This document shows, piece after piece, positions 1 to 8,222 of a DNA stretch of 64,000 nucleotides. A program made the translations under genes and the position numbers. How positions within the stretch are numbered: the first letter of the stretch is position 1; each line of letters opens with the position of its first letter. The stretch covers positions 62,001 to 126,000 of the forward strand of contig NZ_JABAGR010000005.1 of the NCBI RefSeq assembly GCF_012844235.1, given 5' to 3'. Source of the DNA: Parafannyhessea umbonata (lineage in GTDB: Bacteria > Actinomycetota > Coriobacteriia > Coriobacteriales > Atopobiaceae). A model generated the notes under the pieces. The model was given only the letters and a program-made list of their open reading frames with translations, was not told where the DNA came from and did no database searches.

Positions 1-1
1 T

Positions 2-160
2 TCCTACGAGAATCCGGACATCGTGAGGTGCTACGAGGAGTACTTTGGCGAGCCCATGAGCGAGCGCGCCGAGAGGCTCCTGCACACGGACCAGCACGGC
101 TGGATGATGCCTGCGGAGTGGATTCGCCAGGCGGAGGAGGCGCCCGCGGCGGGGGAGTAG
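2..160 (+). CDS. [FeFe]-hydrogenase C-terminal fragment (5' end outside window)
   Basis: Only the last 52 codons lie in the window, read from base 2 to the TAG at 158-160. The peptide begins SYENPDIVRCYEEYFGEP and continues to an RLLHT motif. This spacing (NP-x-I, Y-x-x-(Y/F)-x-G-x-P, LLHT) is typical of the iron-hydrogenase small-subunit domain that ends monomeric [FeFe]-hydrogenases. Such enzymes reversibly reduce protons with electrons from ferredoxin or NADH in the cytoplasm of fermenters. The H-cluster cysteine motifs would lie upstream and cannot be checked. A GC-rich hairpin follows about 60 bases after the stop. The family call rests on a short tail and is therefore moderate. Confidence 0.6.
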   Translation, partial: SYENPDIVRCYEEYFGEPMSERAERLLHTDQHGWMMPAEWIRQAEEAPAAGE

Positions 161-218
161 CCCGCGCGGCGTCGCATGGGCGCCGCGACCGCGAGGCATA
201 GGCCAACGAGGCAGGCGA

Positions 219-254
219 GGGCGGGCCGGGGTGGATGCTCCGGCCCGCCCCCTT
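219..254 (+). terminator. GC-rich hairpin after the hydrogenase gene
   Basis: A perfect 11-bp stem (219-229 with 240-250) encloses a 10-base loop and is followed by CCTTGTG, which has only two T. It lies 58 bases after the hydrogenase stop and fits a terminator, though its U-tract is weak. Confidence 0.6.
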
Positions 255-325
255 GTGCTTCTCGGCGTTCCGTTGGTACGTGGCGTGCCTACGAACGCAC
301 GATTTGGCTCGGTGGGCGGCGTATG

Positions 326-340
326 TTGACACATTGTCAA
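326..340. promoter_or_regulatory. Palindromic operator 1 upstream of the TetR regulator
   Basis: TTGACACATTGTCAA is an inverted repeat with perfect 6-bp arms (TTGACA/TGTCAA). A closely similar palindrome lies at 390-404, exactly 64 bp further on and about six helical turns away. The pair flanks the likely promoter of the TetR gene, so these are candidate autoregulatory sites. This assignment is inferred from position and symmetry. Confidence 0.6.
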
Positions 341-389
341 AACTGTTCGTTGCTACACAGACCCTTCACATATACCATCTGGGCGTAAG

Positions 390-404
390 TTGACACGGTG
401 TCAG
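390..404. promoter_or_regulatory. Palindromic operator 2 upstream of the TetR regulator
   Basis: TTGACACGGTGTCAG contains a perfect 13-bp palindrome (TGACAC-G-GTGTCA). It shares the TTGACAC-N-(G/T)TGTCA pattern with the site at 326-340. It ends 15 bases before the ATG at 419 and directly abuts the Shine-Dalgarno sequence. Binding here should block transcription of the regulator. Confidence 0.6.
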
Positions 405-418
405 CGAAGGAGGTGGCG

Positions 419-1012
419 ATGTCGAAGGCAGAGGCGGCGGAGGCAAGGCGCGAGCAGATCGTCCGCGCGGCACGCGAGCTGTACGAGGAGCGCGGCATCG
501 ACCGCACCTCCGTGACGGACATCGCGGCGCGCGCCAGCATGACGCGAAGCCTGTTCTACCACTACTTCACGCACAAGGACGAGGTCACAGCCGCCATCCT
601 GGACGGATACGTGCAGGGCTTCGTGGAGGCCGTGCGGCAGTGGGACGAGAAGCGCGTGCGCGGCGACGTCGCGGGCGCGCTCGGGAGCTGCGTCGCCATG
701 CTGAGGCTGCACCTCTTCGACAGGGACTCGTTTCGCACCGACCTTCGCAAGAGCCAGAACGCCCAGCTCTACCAGCGCTTCAGCCAACAGGTCGCAAGCA
801 CGCTCGCCACGTACTTCTCGTCCGTGGTCGTGCCCGAGTACGCGTGCTACCACCACGTGGAGGTGCGCCATCCCTACGAGGAGTTCTACCTGCTGATCAT
901 CGGCCTCATGAGCTACATGAGGACCCATCCCGAGGCGCCGGACGAGCTCGTGGCGGACCTGATTTCCGACACGCTCCACCTAGACCTCGACCCAACCAAC
1001 ACCGCGGACTAG
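419..1012 (+). CDS. TetR/AcrR-family transcriptional regulator
   Basis: A 197-residue protein with the size and layout of a TetR-family one-component repressor. Residues about 12-58 form the N-terminal helix-turn-helix (REQIVRAARELYEERG, then TSVTDIAARASMTRSLFYHYF), which is strongly diagnostic. The remaining part is the variable helical ligand-binding domain. ATG 419 is preferred over GTG 398 because AAGGAGG at 407-413 sits 5 bases upstream and the GTG overlaps operator 2. Two matching palindromes upstream suggest autorepression. The membrane protein gene 57 bases downstream on the same strand is the obvious target. The ligand is unknown. Confidence 0.9.
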   Translation: MSKAEAAEARREQIVRAARELYEERGIDRTSVTDIAARASMTRSLFYHYFTHKDEVTAAILDGYVQGFVEAVRQWDEKRVRGDVAGALGSCVAMLRLHLFDRDSFRTDLRKSQNAQLYQRFSQQVASTLATYFSSVVVPEYACYHHVEVRHPYEEFYLLIIGLMSYMRTHPEAPDELVADLISDTLHLDLDPTNTAD

Positions 1013-1069
1013 CCGCGCCGCGCGCGACGGCTTGCACGTGCCTGTCAGCCTCTCGAGAGGGGAAGTGTC

Positions 1070-2059
1070 ATGTTGTTCGACCACAGTGCCAACCTGCCGT
1101 TCCAGCTTCTGGGCTGGGTGATGGTCTTCGTGGGGCTCATCGTGCTCAACGAGTTCGCCCGCAGGTCAAAGCTCGGCGGAATCGTGATGTTTGGCGTGCT
1201 GCCCGTCGCGATGACCGTGTACTGCGTCGCGATCGCCGTCGGCGTGGCCCAGGGCCAGCAGTGGGCGCTCACCAACCCGACGCACGTGTACCAGAACAGC
1301 TGGTTCCACTACGCGAAGGTGTATGCCGCGCTCGCCGGCTGCATAGGCTTCATGGCGATCAAGTACGAGTGGGGGAAGCTGGGCAAGGCCAGGTGGTTCC
1401 GCGCCTTCCCGTTCGTGATCGTCGCCATCAACATCCTGATCGCCGTGTGCTCCGACTTCGAGAGCGCGTACCACTACTTCGCGCTTGGCCAGTCCACGTG
1501 GGTCACGTCCGAGGGCGCCAAGCAGCTTGCCGGCTGGAACAACGTGTTCAACGGCGTCGCGGGCCTCATCAACATCTTCTGCATGACGGCGTGGTGGAGC
1601 GTGTACTCCTCCAAGGACGGCCGCGACATGCTCTGGCCCGACATGACGTGGGTCTTCATCGTGGCGTACGACGTCTGGAACTTCTGCTACACCTACAACT
1701 GCCTGCCGCACCACGCCTGGTACTGCGGCCTTGCCCTGCTGCTTGCGCCCACGGTGGCCAACGCCCTGTGGAACAAGGGCGCCTGGATCCAGAACCGCGC
1801 GAACACGCTTGCCATCTGGTGCATGTTCGCCCAGGTGTTTCCCGCGTTCCAGGAGAAGTCCGTCTTCGTGACGCACTCGACGCTGAACCCTGCCGTCGCG
1901 ACCGCCGTCTCCGTCGTCGCGCTCGCGGCGAACGTCGCGGCCATCTGCTACATCGCGTACCGCGCGAAGAAGCTTGGCGTGAACCCGTACAAGCAGGACG
2001 TCTTCCGCGGCACGCGCGACTGGGAGCAGGCAACTGCCCGCCGCGCCGACGTGGCGTAG
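1070..2059 (+). CDS. Multipass membrane protein, DUF5692-like, function unknown
   Basis: A 329-residue hydrophobic protein with about eight to nine predicted membrane segments, rich in Trp, Tyr and Phe. It has no recognisable transporter or enzyme motif. The overall length and aromatic character resemble the uncharacterised DUF5692 family, recalled from memory rather than searched. AGGGGAAG lies just before the ATG. It directly follows the TetR gene on the same strand and was probably co-transcribed with it, so it is a plausible target of that repressor. A role in export or membrane stress would be a guess. The C-terminal 30 residues are charged and probably cytoplasmic. Confidence 0.65.
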   Translation: MLFDHSANLPFQLLGWVMVFVGLIVLNEFARRSKLGGIVMFGVLPVAMTVYCVAIAVGVAQGQQWALTNPTHVYQNSWFHYAKVYAALAGCIGFMAIKYEWGKLGKARWFRAFPFVIVAINILIAVCSDFESAYHYFALGQSTWVTSEGAKQLAGWNNVFNGVAGLINIFCMTAWWSVYSSKDGRDMLWPDMTWVFIVAYDVWNFCYTYNCLPHHAWYCGLALLLAPTVANALWNKGAWIQNRANTLAIWCMFAQVFPAFQEKSVFVTHSTLNPAVATAVSVVALAANVAAICYIAYRAKKLGVNPYKQDVFRGTRDWEQATARRADVA

Positions 2060-2098
2060 GCCCGCGCGCCCGCGCTTGCGGGTATGACATAAAGAAGT

Positions 2099-2138
2099 GG
2101 GGGCGCCGTCGCAGCACGTGGTCTGCGGCGGCGCCCCC
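2099..2138. terminator. Long hairpin between convergent genes
   Basis: A 16-bp stem (2099-2114 with 2123-2138, one G-T wobble) encloses the 8-base loop CACGTGGT. It lies between the plus-strand membrane protein and the minus-strand pta gene. The minus-strand exit is followed by a T-rich stretch, so it most likely terminates pta and may work in both directions. Confidence 0.65.
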
Positions 2139-2177
2139 GTTGCGCACGGAGCGCGTGCGCGGGTCGCTTAGTGGCGG

Positions 2178-3155
2178 CTACTCTGCCATCTGGGCCTGGA
2201 CCGCGGTGATGGCCACGACGCCCACGATGTCGTCTGCGGAGCACCCGCGCGAGAGGTCGTTCACCGGCTTCGCGATACCCTGCAGGATCGGGCCGTACGC
2301 CTGGGCGCCGGCGAAGCGCTGGACGAGCTTGTAGCCGATGTTGCCGGCCTCGAGGTCCGGGAAGACCAGGACGTTCGCCTTGCCGGCGACGGCAGACCCC
2401 GGGGCCTTCAGCGCGGCGACGGACGGCACGAGCGCCGCGTCGAGCTGCAGGTCGCCGTCGACGGAGAGCTCGGGCGCCTTCTCGTGGGCGAGCTCGGTCG
2501 CCTCCTGGACCTTCGTCGGCACCTCGCCCTTGGCGGAGCCCATGGTGGAGAAGGACAGCATGGCCACCTTCGGCTGGGTGCCCATGTACTTCTCCCACGA
2601 GCCCGCGGACGCGATGGCGATCTCGGACAGCTCGTCCGCCGTGGGGTCGATGTTCAGGCCGCAGTCGGCGAACAGCAAGGTGCCGTCCTCGCCGTACTCC
2701 GCCTTGTCGGTGCACATGATGAAGAACGCGGACACGAGCTTCGTGCCGGGGGCGGTCTTCAGGATCTGCAGCGCCGGGCGCAGCGTGTTTGCGGTGGAGT
2801 GGCAGGCGCCGGAGACCAGGCCGTCGGCGTCGCCCATCTTGACCATCATGGTGCCGAGGTAGGTGGCGTCGTTCATCTGCTCCATGGCCTCGGGCAGCGT
2901 GACGCCCTTCTTCTTGCGGAGCTCGGCGAAGGCGGCAGCGTACTCGTCGTGCTTCTCGGCGTTGCGCGGGTCGATCACCGTGACGCCCGGCACGTCTATC
3001 TTGCTGGGGTCGCCTAGGATGATGAGGTTCGCCAGGCCCTCGGCGACGATCTTCTTCGCGGCCTCGATGGTCCTGGGATCCTCGCCCTCGGGCAGGACGA
3101 TCGTCTTCTTGCTGGACTTGGCAGCCTTCTTCATTCTTTCCAGAAAATCGCTCAT
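2178..3155 (-). CDS. pta: Phosphate acetyltransferase
   Basis: A 325-residue protein of the usual length for short bacterial phosphotransacetylases. It interconverts acetyl-CoA and acetyl phosphate in the cytoplasm, upstream of acetate kinase. Family signatures include VLPEGEDPRTIEAA near the N-terminus, DGLVSGACHSTANTLRPALQ in the middle, and VFPDLEAGNIGYKLVQR then GYGPILQG-like residues near the end. The ATG at 3155 is preferred over a start 42 bases upstream because AAAGGAG precedes it at good spacing. No acetate kinase gene is next to it. Its presence agrees with an acetate-forming fermenter. Confidence 0.95.
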   Translation of the reverse strand: MSDFLERMKKAAKSSKKTIVLPEGEDPRTIEAAKKIVAEGLANLIILGDPSKIDVPGVTVIDPRNAEKHDEYAAAFAELRKKKGVTLPEAMEQMNDATYLGTMMVKMGDADGLVSGACHSTANTLRPALQILKTAPGTKLVSAFFIMCTDKAEYGEDGTLLFADCGLNIDPTADELSEIAIASAGSWEKYMGTQPKVAMLSFSTMGSAKGEVPTKVQEATELAHEKAPELSVDGDLQLDAALVPSVAALKAPGSAVAGKANVLVFPDLEAGNIGYKLVQRFAGAQAYGPILQGIAKPVNDLSRGCSADDIVGVVAITAVQAQMAE

Positions 3156-3247
3156 TAAAGCTCCTTTGCCTTGCCACGCGCGGCCAAAGCCACGCACTTG
3201 AACGACGATTGTGCACGTCGGCTGGGTATTTTCCCCGGCAGTCCTGT

Positions 3248-3253
3248 ATTATA
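3248..3253 (-). promoter_or_regulatory. Possible -10 element of pta
   Basis: The minus strand reads TATAAT, a perfect -10 hexamer, 93 bases upstream of the pta start. No good -35 hexamer is seen at 16-18 bp, so the call is tentative. Confidence 0.35.
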
Positions 3254-3358
3254 TGCCCTCGTGATAGAATCGGCTCCGTGAACGCCCGCCGCGCGCGGGC
3301 CAGAGCAATGGTCGCCGCCGTGGATGGCGGCGCCAGTACATGAAGGGAATCAATCGAC

Positions 3359-4558
3359 ATGGGTATCACCAAAGGTCTTCCCGAGGGCTTCAACCCCCAG
3401 AACTACGACGTCATCGTCGTGGGCGCGGGATTCGCCGGCGCTGTCTGCGCACGTCGTCTTGCGGAGGCCTGCGGCGACAAGGTTGCCATCATCGAGCGCA
3501 GGGACCACATAGCCGGCAACGCGTACGACTGCTTGGATGACGCCGGGGTGCTGATCCACAAGTACGGTCCGCACATCTACCACACCCAGAGCGAGCGCGT
3601 GCACGAGTACCTCTCGCGCTTCACGGAGTGGACGGACTACAACCACAAGGTGCTGGCGAACATCCACGGCACGCTGATGCCCGTGCCCTTCAACCACCAG
3701 TCCCTGAAGCTCGCGTTTGGCGACGAGAAGGGCGAGCACCTGTACCAGAAGCTCGTGGCTGCCTTCGGCGAGGACAAGAAGGTCCCCATCATGGACCTCA
3801 GGGAGAAGAACGACCCCGAGCTCGCGGAGGTCGCGGACTACGTGTACGAGAACGTCTTCCTGCACTACACCATGAAGCAGTGGGGCAAGACGCCCGACCA
3901 GATCGACCCGTCCGTCATGGGCCGCGTGCCCGTCTTCGTCGGTGACGACGACCGCTACTTCCCGAAGGCCCCGCACCAGGGCATGCCCGCCGTCTCGTAC
4001 ACGGACCTCTTCGAGCACATGCTCGACCACGACCTCATCTCCGTGTTCCTGGACGTGGACGCCCGCGACCTGCTCTCCCTGGGCGACGGTCACGTCAACG
4101 TGTGCGGCCAGCCGTACGGCGGCGAGGTCATCTACACGGGCGCCCTCGACGAGCTGTTTGGCTTCGACCTCGGTGCGCTTCCGTACCGCACGGTCGACAT
4201 GGTGTTCGAGACCCTGGACGAGGACCAGTTCCAGCCGGTCGGCACCGTCAACTACACCGTGTCCGAGAACTTCACCCGCATCACGGAGTTCAAGAACATG
4301 ACCGGCCAGGTCGTTCCCGGCAAGACCACGATCCTGCGCGAGTACTCCAGGACGTACCTGCCCGGCGTGGGCGAGACCCCGTACTACGTCATTAACGAGC
4401 CGCAGAACATCGAGCTGTACAAGCGCTACAAGGCGCGCGTGGAGGACATCCTGAACTTCCACGTCGTCGGCAGGCTCGCGGAGTACCGCTACTACGACAT
4501 GGACGGCGTCACGGCCTCGGCGCTCGAGCTGTCCGACGACCTCATCTCGAACCACTAG
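3359..4558 (+). CDS. glf: UDP-galactopyranose mutase
   Basis: A 399-residue flavoenzyme that interconverts UDP-galactopyranose and UDP-galactofuranose for cell-surface glycans. The N-terminal Rossmann motif is VVGAGFAGAVCARRLAE (residues about 20-36), followed by IIERRDHIAGNAYD and the GPHIYHT active-site region near residue 75. The C-terminal half keeps the family pattern (RTYLPG-x-GETPYYVIN, KRYKARVED). Length matches bacterial Glf. The first ~15 residues before the FAD motif are a small extension. Two glycosyltransferase genes lie downstream, suggesting a galactofuranose-containing wall polysaccharide. Confidence 0.95.
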   Translation: MGITKGLPEGFNPQNYDVIVVGAGFAGAVCARRLAEACGDKVAIIERRDHIAGNAYDCLDDAGVLIHKYGPHIYHTQSERVHEYLSRFTEWTDYNHKVLANIHGTLMPVPFNHQSLKLAFGDEKGEHLYQKLVAAFGEDKKVPIMDLREKNDPELAEVADYVYENVFLHYTMKQWGKTPDQIDPSVMGRVPVFVGDDDRYFPKAPHQGMPAVSYTDLFEHMLDHDLISVFLDVDARDLLSLGDGHVNVCGQPYGGEVIYTGALDELFGFDLGALPYRTVDMVFETLDEDQFQPVGTVNYTVSENFTRITEFKNMTGQVVPGKTTILREYSRTYLPGVGETPYYVINEPQNIELYKRYKARVEDILNFHVVGRLAEYRYYDMDGVTASALELSDDLISNH

Positions 4559-4574
4559 GAACAATCGATAGGGT

Positions 4575-4606
4575 GCCGGCCGTCGCTTGCGCGTCGGCCG
4601 GCTTTT
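4575..4606 (+). terminator. Hairpin with T-run between glf and the GT2 gene
   Basis: An 8-bp stem (GCCGGCCG 4575-4582 with CGGCCGGC 4595-4602), extended by an inner CGC-TT-GCG, is followed by TTTT. It ends 17 bases before the ATG of the next gene, so it may attenuate rather than fully separate the two. Confidence 0.7.
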
Positions 4607-4622
4607 GGCATGTAGGAACCAT

Positions 4623-5654
4623 ATGAACAAGATTCTGAGCTTCGGGATACCCTGCTACAACTCCTCCGCGTACATGGACCACTGCATCTCGTCCATCCTC
4701 GAGGGCAGCGACTACGCGGAGGACGTCCAGATCATCGTCGTGGACGACGGCTCCACCAAGGACGACACCCTCGCGAAGGCGCAGGACTGGGAGCGCCGGT
4801 ACCCCGGCATCGTCAAGGCGGTCCACCAGGAGAATGGCGGACACGGCATCGCCGTCATGAAGGGGCTCGAGAACGCGGAGGGCACCTACTACAAGGTGGT
4901 CGACTCGGACGACTGGGTGGACGCGGACGCGCTGAAGGCGCTCCTGAGGCAGCTCAGGCGCTTCGAGGAGCTGGGCACGAGGGTGGATCTCGTCATATCC
5001 AACTACGTGTACGAGCACGTGGAGGACGGCAAGCAGAACTACGTGAGCTACGAGGCGCTCCCCAAGAACAAGATCTTCACCTGGGACGACATCGGCCACT
5101 TCAGCATGAGCAAGTACCTGCTCATGCACTCTCTCTGCTATCGTGCGGACGTGCTGCGCGACGGCGGCCTGCCCATGCCGCCCCACACGTTCTACGTGGA
5201 CAACATCTATGCGTACGTGCCGTTCCCACGCTGCAAGACGTTGTACTACCTTCCGGTCGACCTCTACCGCTACTTCATCGGCCGCGAGGACCAGTCCGTC
5301 AACGAGAAGGTCCTCACCTCGCGCATCGACCACTACTGGCGCGTCGCGCGCGTCATGATGAAGTCGTACCACCTCTACGACGACATCAAGAGCGCGAAGC
5401 TCCGCAGCTACATGCTGAGCTACTTCACCATCATCATGGCGATTTGCTCCGTGTTCTCGCGCCTCTCGGACCGCCCCGACGCCATGGACGAGCTCGACAA
5501 GCTCTGGGCGGAGCTGAAGGCGTACGACCCGCGCATGTACCGTCACGCGAAGCACGGCGTCGTCGGCACGTTCACGAACCTTCCCACCAAGGTGGGCGAG
5601 AAGACCACCATCGGTCTGTACAAGGCCGCCCAGAAGCTCGTCAAGTTCAACTAG
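4623..5654 (+). CDS. Glycosyltransferase family 2
   Basis: A 343-residue GT-A fold glycosyltransferase. The N-terminus carries the GT2 pattern: FGIPCYNSSAYMDHCI, then IIVVDDGSTKD, then KVVDSDDWVDADAL, with the metal-binding DSDD around residue 98. The C-terminal third is helical without a clear membrane anchor. It probably transfers a hexose from a nucleotide-sugar to a wall or capsule glycan. The ATG at 4623 follows AGGAA at short spacing. A terminator hairpin separates it from glf by only 17 bases. The donor and acceptor are not readable from sequence. Confidence 0.9.
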   Translation: MNKILSFGIPCYNSSAYMDHCISSILEGSDYAEDVQIIVVDDGSTKDDTLAKAQDWERRYPGIVKAVHQENGGHGIAVMKGLENAEGTYYKVVDSDDWVDADALKALLRQLRRFEELGTRVDLVISNYVYEHVEDGKQNYVSYEALPKNKIFTWDDIGHFSMSKYLLMHSLCYRADVLRDGGLPMPPHTFYVDNIYAYVPFPRCKTLYYLPVDLYRYFIGREDQSVNEKVLTSRIDHYWRVARVMMKSYHLYDDIKSAKLRSYMLSYFTIIMAICSVFSRLSDRPDAMDELDKLWAELKAYDPRMYRHAKHGVVGTFTNLPTKVGEKTTIGLYKAAQKLVKFN

Positions 5655-5748
5655 CCGCGCACGTGTCGCCGCACGCAGCACGCCGTGCGACGCGCGAGAG
5701 CCGCGTGCAAGGAGCGGGCGCCGGATAGCGTGCCGAAATGGCGCGCAC

Positions 5749-5794
5749 AAAGGGGACCTTGTCGCAAATCGCGATTTGCGACAAGGTCCCCTTT
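5749..5794. repeat. Perfect 46-bp palindrome with no spacer
   Basis: The left arm 5749-5771 and right arm 5772-5794 are exact reverse complements, 23 bp each, with no loop base. The centre reads AAATCGCGATTT. It begins with AAAGGGGACC and ends with GGTCCCCTTTT, giving a T-run on the plus strand. It lies between two convergent glycosyltransferase genes. It could be a bidirectional terminator, a cruciform, or a mobile repeat unit. Confidence 0.9.
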
Positions 5795-5823
5795 TACGTT
5801 TTCGCAGCTAGAGGCACAAGTGA

Positions 5824-5855
5824 CCCAATTCGCATATCGCGATATGCGAATTGGG
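5824..5855. repeat. Perfect 32-bp palindrome with no spacer
   Basis: Arms 5824-5839 and 5840-5855 are exact reverse complements of 16 bp with no loop. The centre reads ATATCGCGATAT, sharing TCGCGA with the palindrome 29 bp upstream. The rest of the arms differ, so the two are not copies. No T-run follows. Confidence 0.9.
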
Positions 5856-5919
5856 CGAGCCGCGTCGCGCCATTCGGGACTACGTCGCGCCCCTCAGGCC
5901 CGCACGTCGCGCATGGCCG

Positions 5920-7032
5920 CTATCCCAGGTCGCCGCCGATTGCGACGTAGCCCTTGATGAGCTTCGTGCGGCGCTTCGTGCCAGGGGGAAAGGTCTTGTC
6001 CACCAGAGGCATGATGCCCTTGAAGATGACGCTCACCTTCGCGCGGTCGAGCTTGCCCGCGACGGTGGTCTGGGACTGCTGCAGGCGCTCCTCCAGCACG
6101 TCGGCAAACGCGCTCCTCTTGGCATAGTCCCAGAAGTAGGCACCCATGTCGCAGTCGGGGTAGTCCCACGGGCGGTCGTCCGGCCCGGCGTAGTGCACGA
6201 TGGCGGGGTCCTGCCGCGCGGTCTCGTACTGCTCGCGGAGCTCCTCCGGGGCCTGGGCGATGATCTTCTCGCGCCTTATGCCCTTCCAGTCCATCAGGGT
6301 GTTCCAGCGCATGTCCACGCGGACGTAGTTGCCGTCGGCCAGCATGTTCAGGATGTCCTGGTCCAGCCAGCGCCACACGTGGACGGTCGACAGGCTCAGC
6401 ATGTCCGCGACCGTGAACGCGTAGCGGAACGCCTCGAGGTTCATCACGAGCACGCCCGCCTGGAAGTACTGCATGGGGTCCGTGAGCTTGATCTCGTTCT
6501 CGAGGTACGGCCCGACGGTGCCGTCGTAGCCCAGCATCATGCCAACGGTGTCCGCGTCGCGCGTGGCCCCCAGGAGGCAGCCCTCGACGTCCGTGTCAAA
6601 CAGCTCCGCCACGTCCGTGAGCGCCACGAGGTCGCTGTCTAGGTACACGGCCTTCTTCACGTTGGGAAGGAGCCATGGCGCCAGCAGGCGGAAGAACGTC
6701 TCGGGCCTGAAGTGGCCGTGGTGGGGGAGCTTCGTGCCCTTGAGTGCGACCTCCGGGTTCAGGAAGCCAAGCGACATGTTGGGGTAGGGGAGGTGCCCCA
6801 CAAGGGAGTCGATGGTGCGCTGCGTCAGGTCGCGCGTGAGCACCACGATGTCGTAGTGGCGCTCCGGTGACATGTGCTCGACGATGGACTGGATGGCCAC
6901 CGCGGTGTACGGCACGAAGTACTCGTTGCACGCAAGCAGGATGACCACGTCGTCGAGGGCGAGGCCCATCTCCTCGACGGTGCACGAGAGCCTGGTGAGC
7001 ATGCCGGGTTCAGACGATGAGCTGGTAGGCAT
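5920..7032 (-). CDS. Glycosyltransferase family 8
   Basis: A 370-residue protein with the hallmarks of GT8 retaining hexosyltransferases related to LPS glucosyl/galactosyltransferases. Residues 132-134 are the DSD metal-binding triad in KAVYLDSDLVAL. QAGVLVMNLEAFR lies near 191-203, and the C-terminal HYAGPDDRPWDY sits at 280-291. The protein ends in a basic stretch that could contact membrane or glycan. ATG 7032 is used because no better ribosome site is seen for later starts; the Shine-Dalgarno is weak. It faces the GT2 gene across the two palindromes and likely serves the same surface polysaccharide. Confidence 0.88.
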   Translation of the reverse strand: MPTSSSSEPGMLTRLSCTVEEMGLALDDVVILLACNEYFVPYTAVAIQSIVEHMSPERHYDIVVLTRDLTQRTIDSLVGHLPYPNMSLGFLNPEVALKGTKLPHHGHFRPETFFRLLAPWLLPNVKKAVYLDSDLVALTDVAELFDTDVEGCLLGATRDADTVGMMLGYDGTVGPYLENEIKLTDPMQYFQAGVLVMNLEAFRYAFTVADMLSLSTVHVWRWLDQDILNMLADGNYVRVDMRWNTLMDWKGIRREKIIAQAPEELREQYETARQDPAIVHYAGPDDRPWDYPDCDMGAYFWDYAKRSAFADVLEERLQQSQTTVAGKLDRAKVSVIFKGIMPLVDKTFPPGTKRRTKLIKGYVAIGGDLG

Positions 7033-7205
7033 AAAACCCCATAGGTGCCTGAGCTGGCTTGGGCGCCGGCGCAGGCGAGACAAGTTGCTGATGTGACAAC
7101 GTGAGTGTATCAGAGCGCAAAACGCGGCCCCCGCTCGCGCCACAGATTGCCGATAGGTAACACGATACGCGCCGTGGGCGAGAAGGGCGCGGCCCCTCTG
7201 TGGCG

Positions 7206-8222
7206 TCAGAGGTCGCTGGCCGCGGTGAAGCCGTACGCGGAGCGTGCCTCGCGGGCACCGCGCACGATGGCCCCCTCGAGGGCCCTCACGGCGAGCATGC
7301 CCACCGCGTCCACGGGCGCCTCGACCGAGCCCGTCGCCATCACGAACACGGTGTCGCCGTCGTTCGTGGTGTGCGTGGGCATTATGGCGTGCGCGTACGC
7401 GTCCGCGGACATCTGGGCCACCTTCGTGGCCTGCGCCTTCGTCAGGCGGGCGTTCGTTACCACGCAGCTGATGGTCGTGTTCGACCTCAGCCACGGCGCG
7501 GCGGCCGCAACGGCGGCGATCGGGTCCGCATCGACCGCGATCGAGCGCCCGTCCTGGGCAAGAGCGCCTGCCACGGGGGCGCCGGTCGCGGGGTCCACGA
7601 CGTTTCCCAGGGCGTTCACGGCAGCGACGGCGCCGCACACGAGCTTTCCCGCACGCTCCACGTGCTCACCCAGGCCGGACTTCATCGCGCGCTCGGGCCC
7701 CAGGAACTTGCCGACGGTGCACCCCGTGCCGGCGCCGTGGTTGCCGCACGCGAGGGGCCCGTGCGGGCCGTCCAGCGCCAGGGCGGCAGCACGTGCCCCG
7801 TCCGCGGCCGTGGGCCGCACGTCGGGGGCGCCGCACGCAAGGTCGAACAGGCACGCGGAGGATACGATCGGCACCCTGCCCACGCCCACGTCCACCCCTA
7901 TGCCGCGCCGCTCCAGCTCCTCCGCGACGCCGCACGAGGCTGAAAGCCCAAACGCGCTGCCGCCGGACAGCACCACGGCATGCAGCACGTCCACGGTCTC
8001 CTCCGGCCTCAGCAGGTCAGTCTCGCGCGAGGCGGGCGCCCCTCCGCGCACGTCCACGGCGCCCGTGGCGCCCCGTGGGCACACGATCACGGTGCAGCCC
8101 GTGCCGGCCCCCTCGTTCGTGACGCTCGCGGCGTACACGCCGTCTATCTGCGCGACGCCCCCAAGGGGCCCGAGGCACTCGCCGCCCGAAGTCACGACTC
8201 CCGATCCTACCTGCCCAGACAT
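7206..8222 (-). CDS. P1 family peptidase (DmpA-like)
   Basis: A 338-residue member of the DmpA/P1 family of autoprocessed N-terminal-nucleophile aminopeptidases. Recognisable pieces are GAGTGCTVI near residue 38, LSGGSAFGL at 85-93, GNHGAGTGC near 160, and NTTISCVVTNARLTKAQA from 248, where the family normally has its cleavage and nucleophile residues. DGDTVFVMATG near the end is also typical. Its substrate is unknown. GAGGAG precedes the ATG at 8222. The start overlaps the end of maf by 16 bases, so the two are translationally linked. Confidence 0.85.
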   Translation of the reverse strand: MSGQVGSGVVTSGGECLGPLGGVAQIDGVYAASVTNEGAGTGCTVIVCPRGATGAVDVRGGAPASRETDLLRPEETVDVLHAVVLSGGSAFGLSASCGVAEELERRGIGVDVGVGRVPIVSSACLFDLACGAPDVRPTAADGARAAALALDGPHGPLACGNHGAGTGCTVGKFLGPERAMKSGLGEHVERAGKLVCGAVAAVNALGNVVDPATGAPVAGALAQDGRSIAVDADPIAAVAAAAPWLRSNTTISCVVTNARLTKAQATKVAQMSADAYAHAIMPTHTTNDGDTVFVMATGSVEAPVDAVGMLAVRALEGAIVRGAREARSAYGFTAASDL

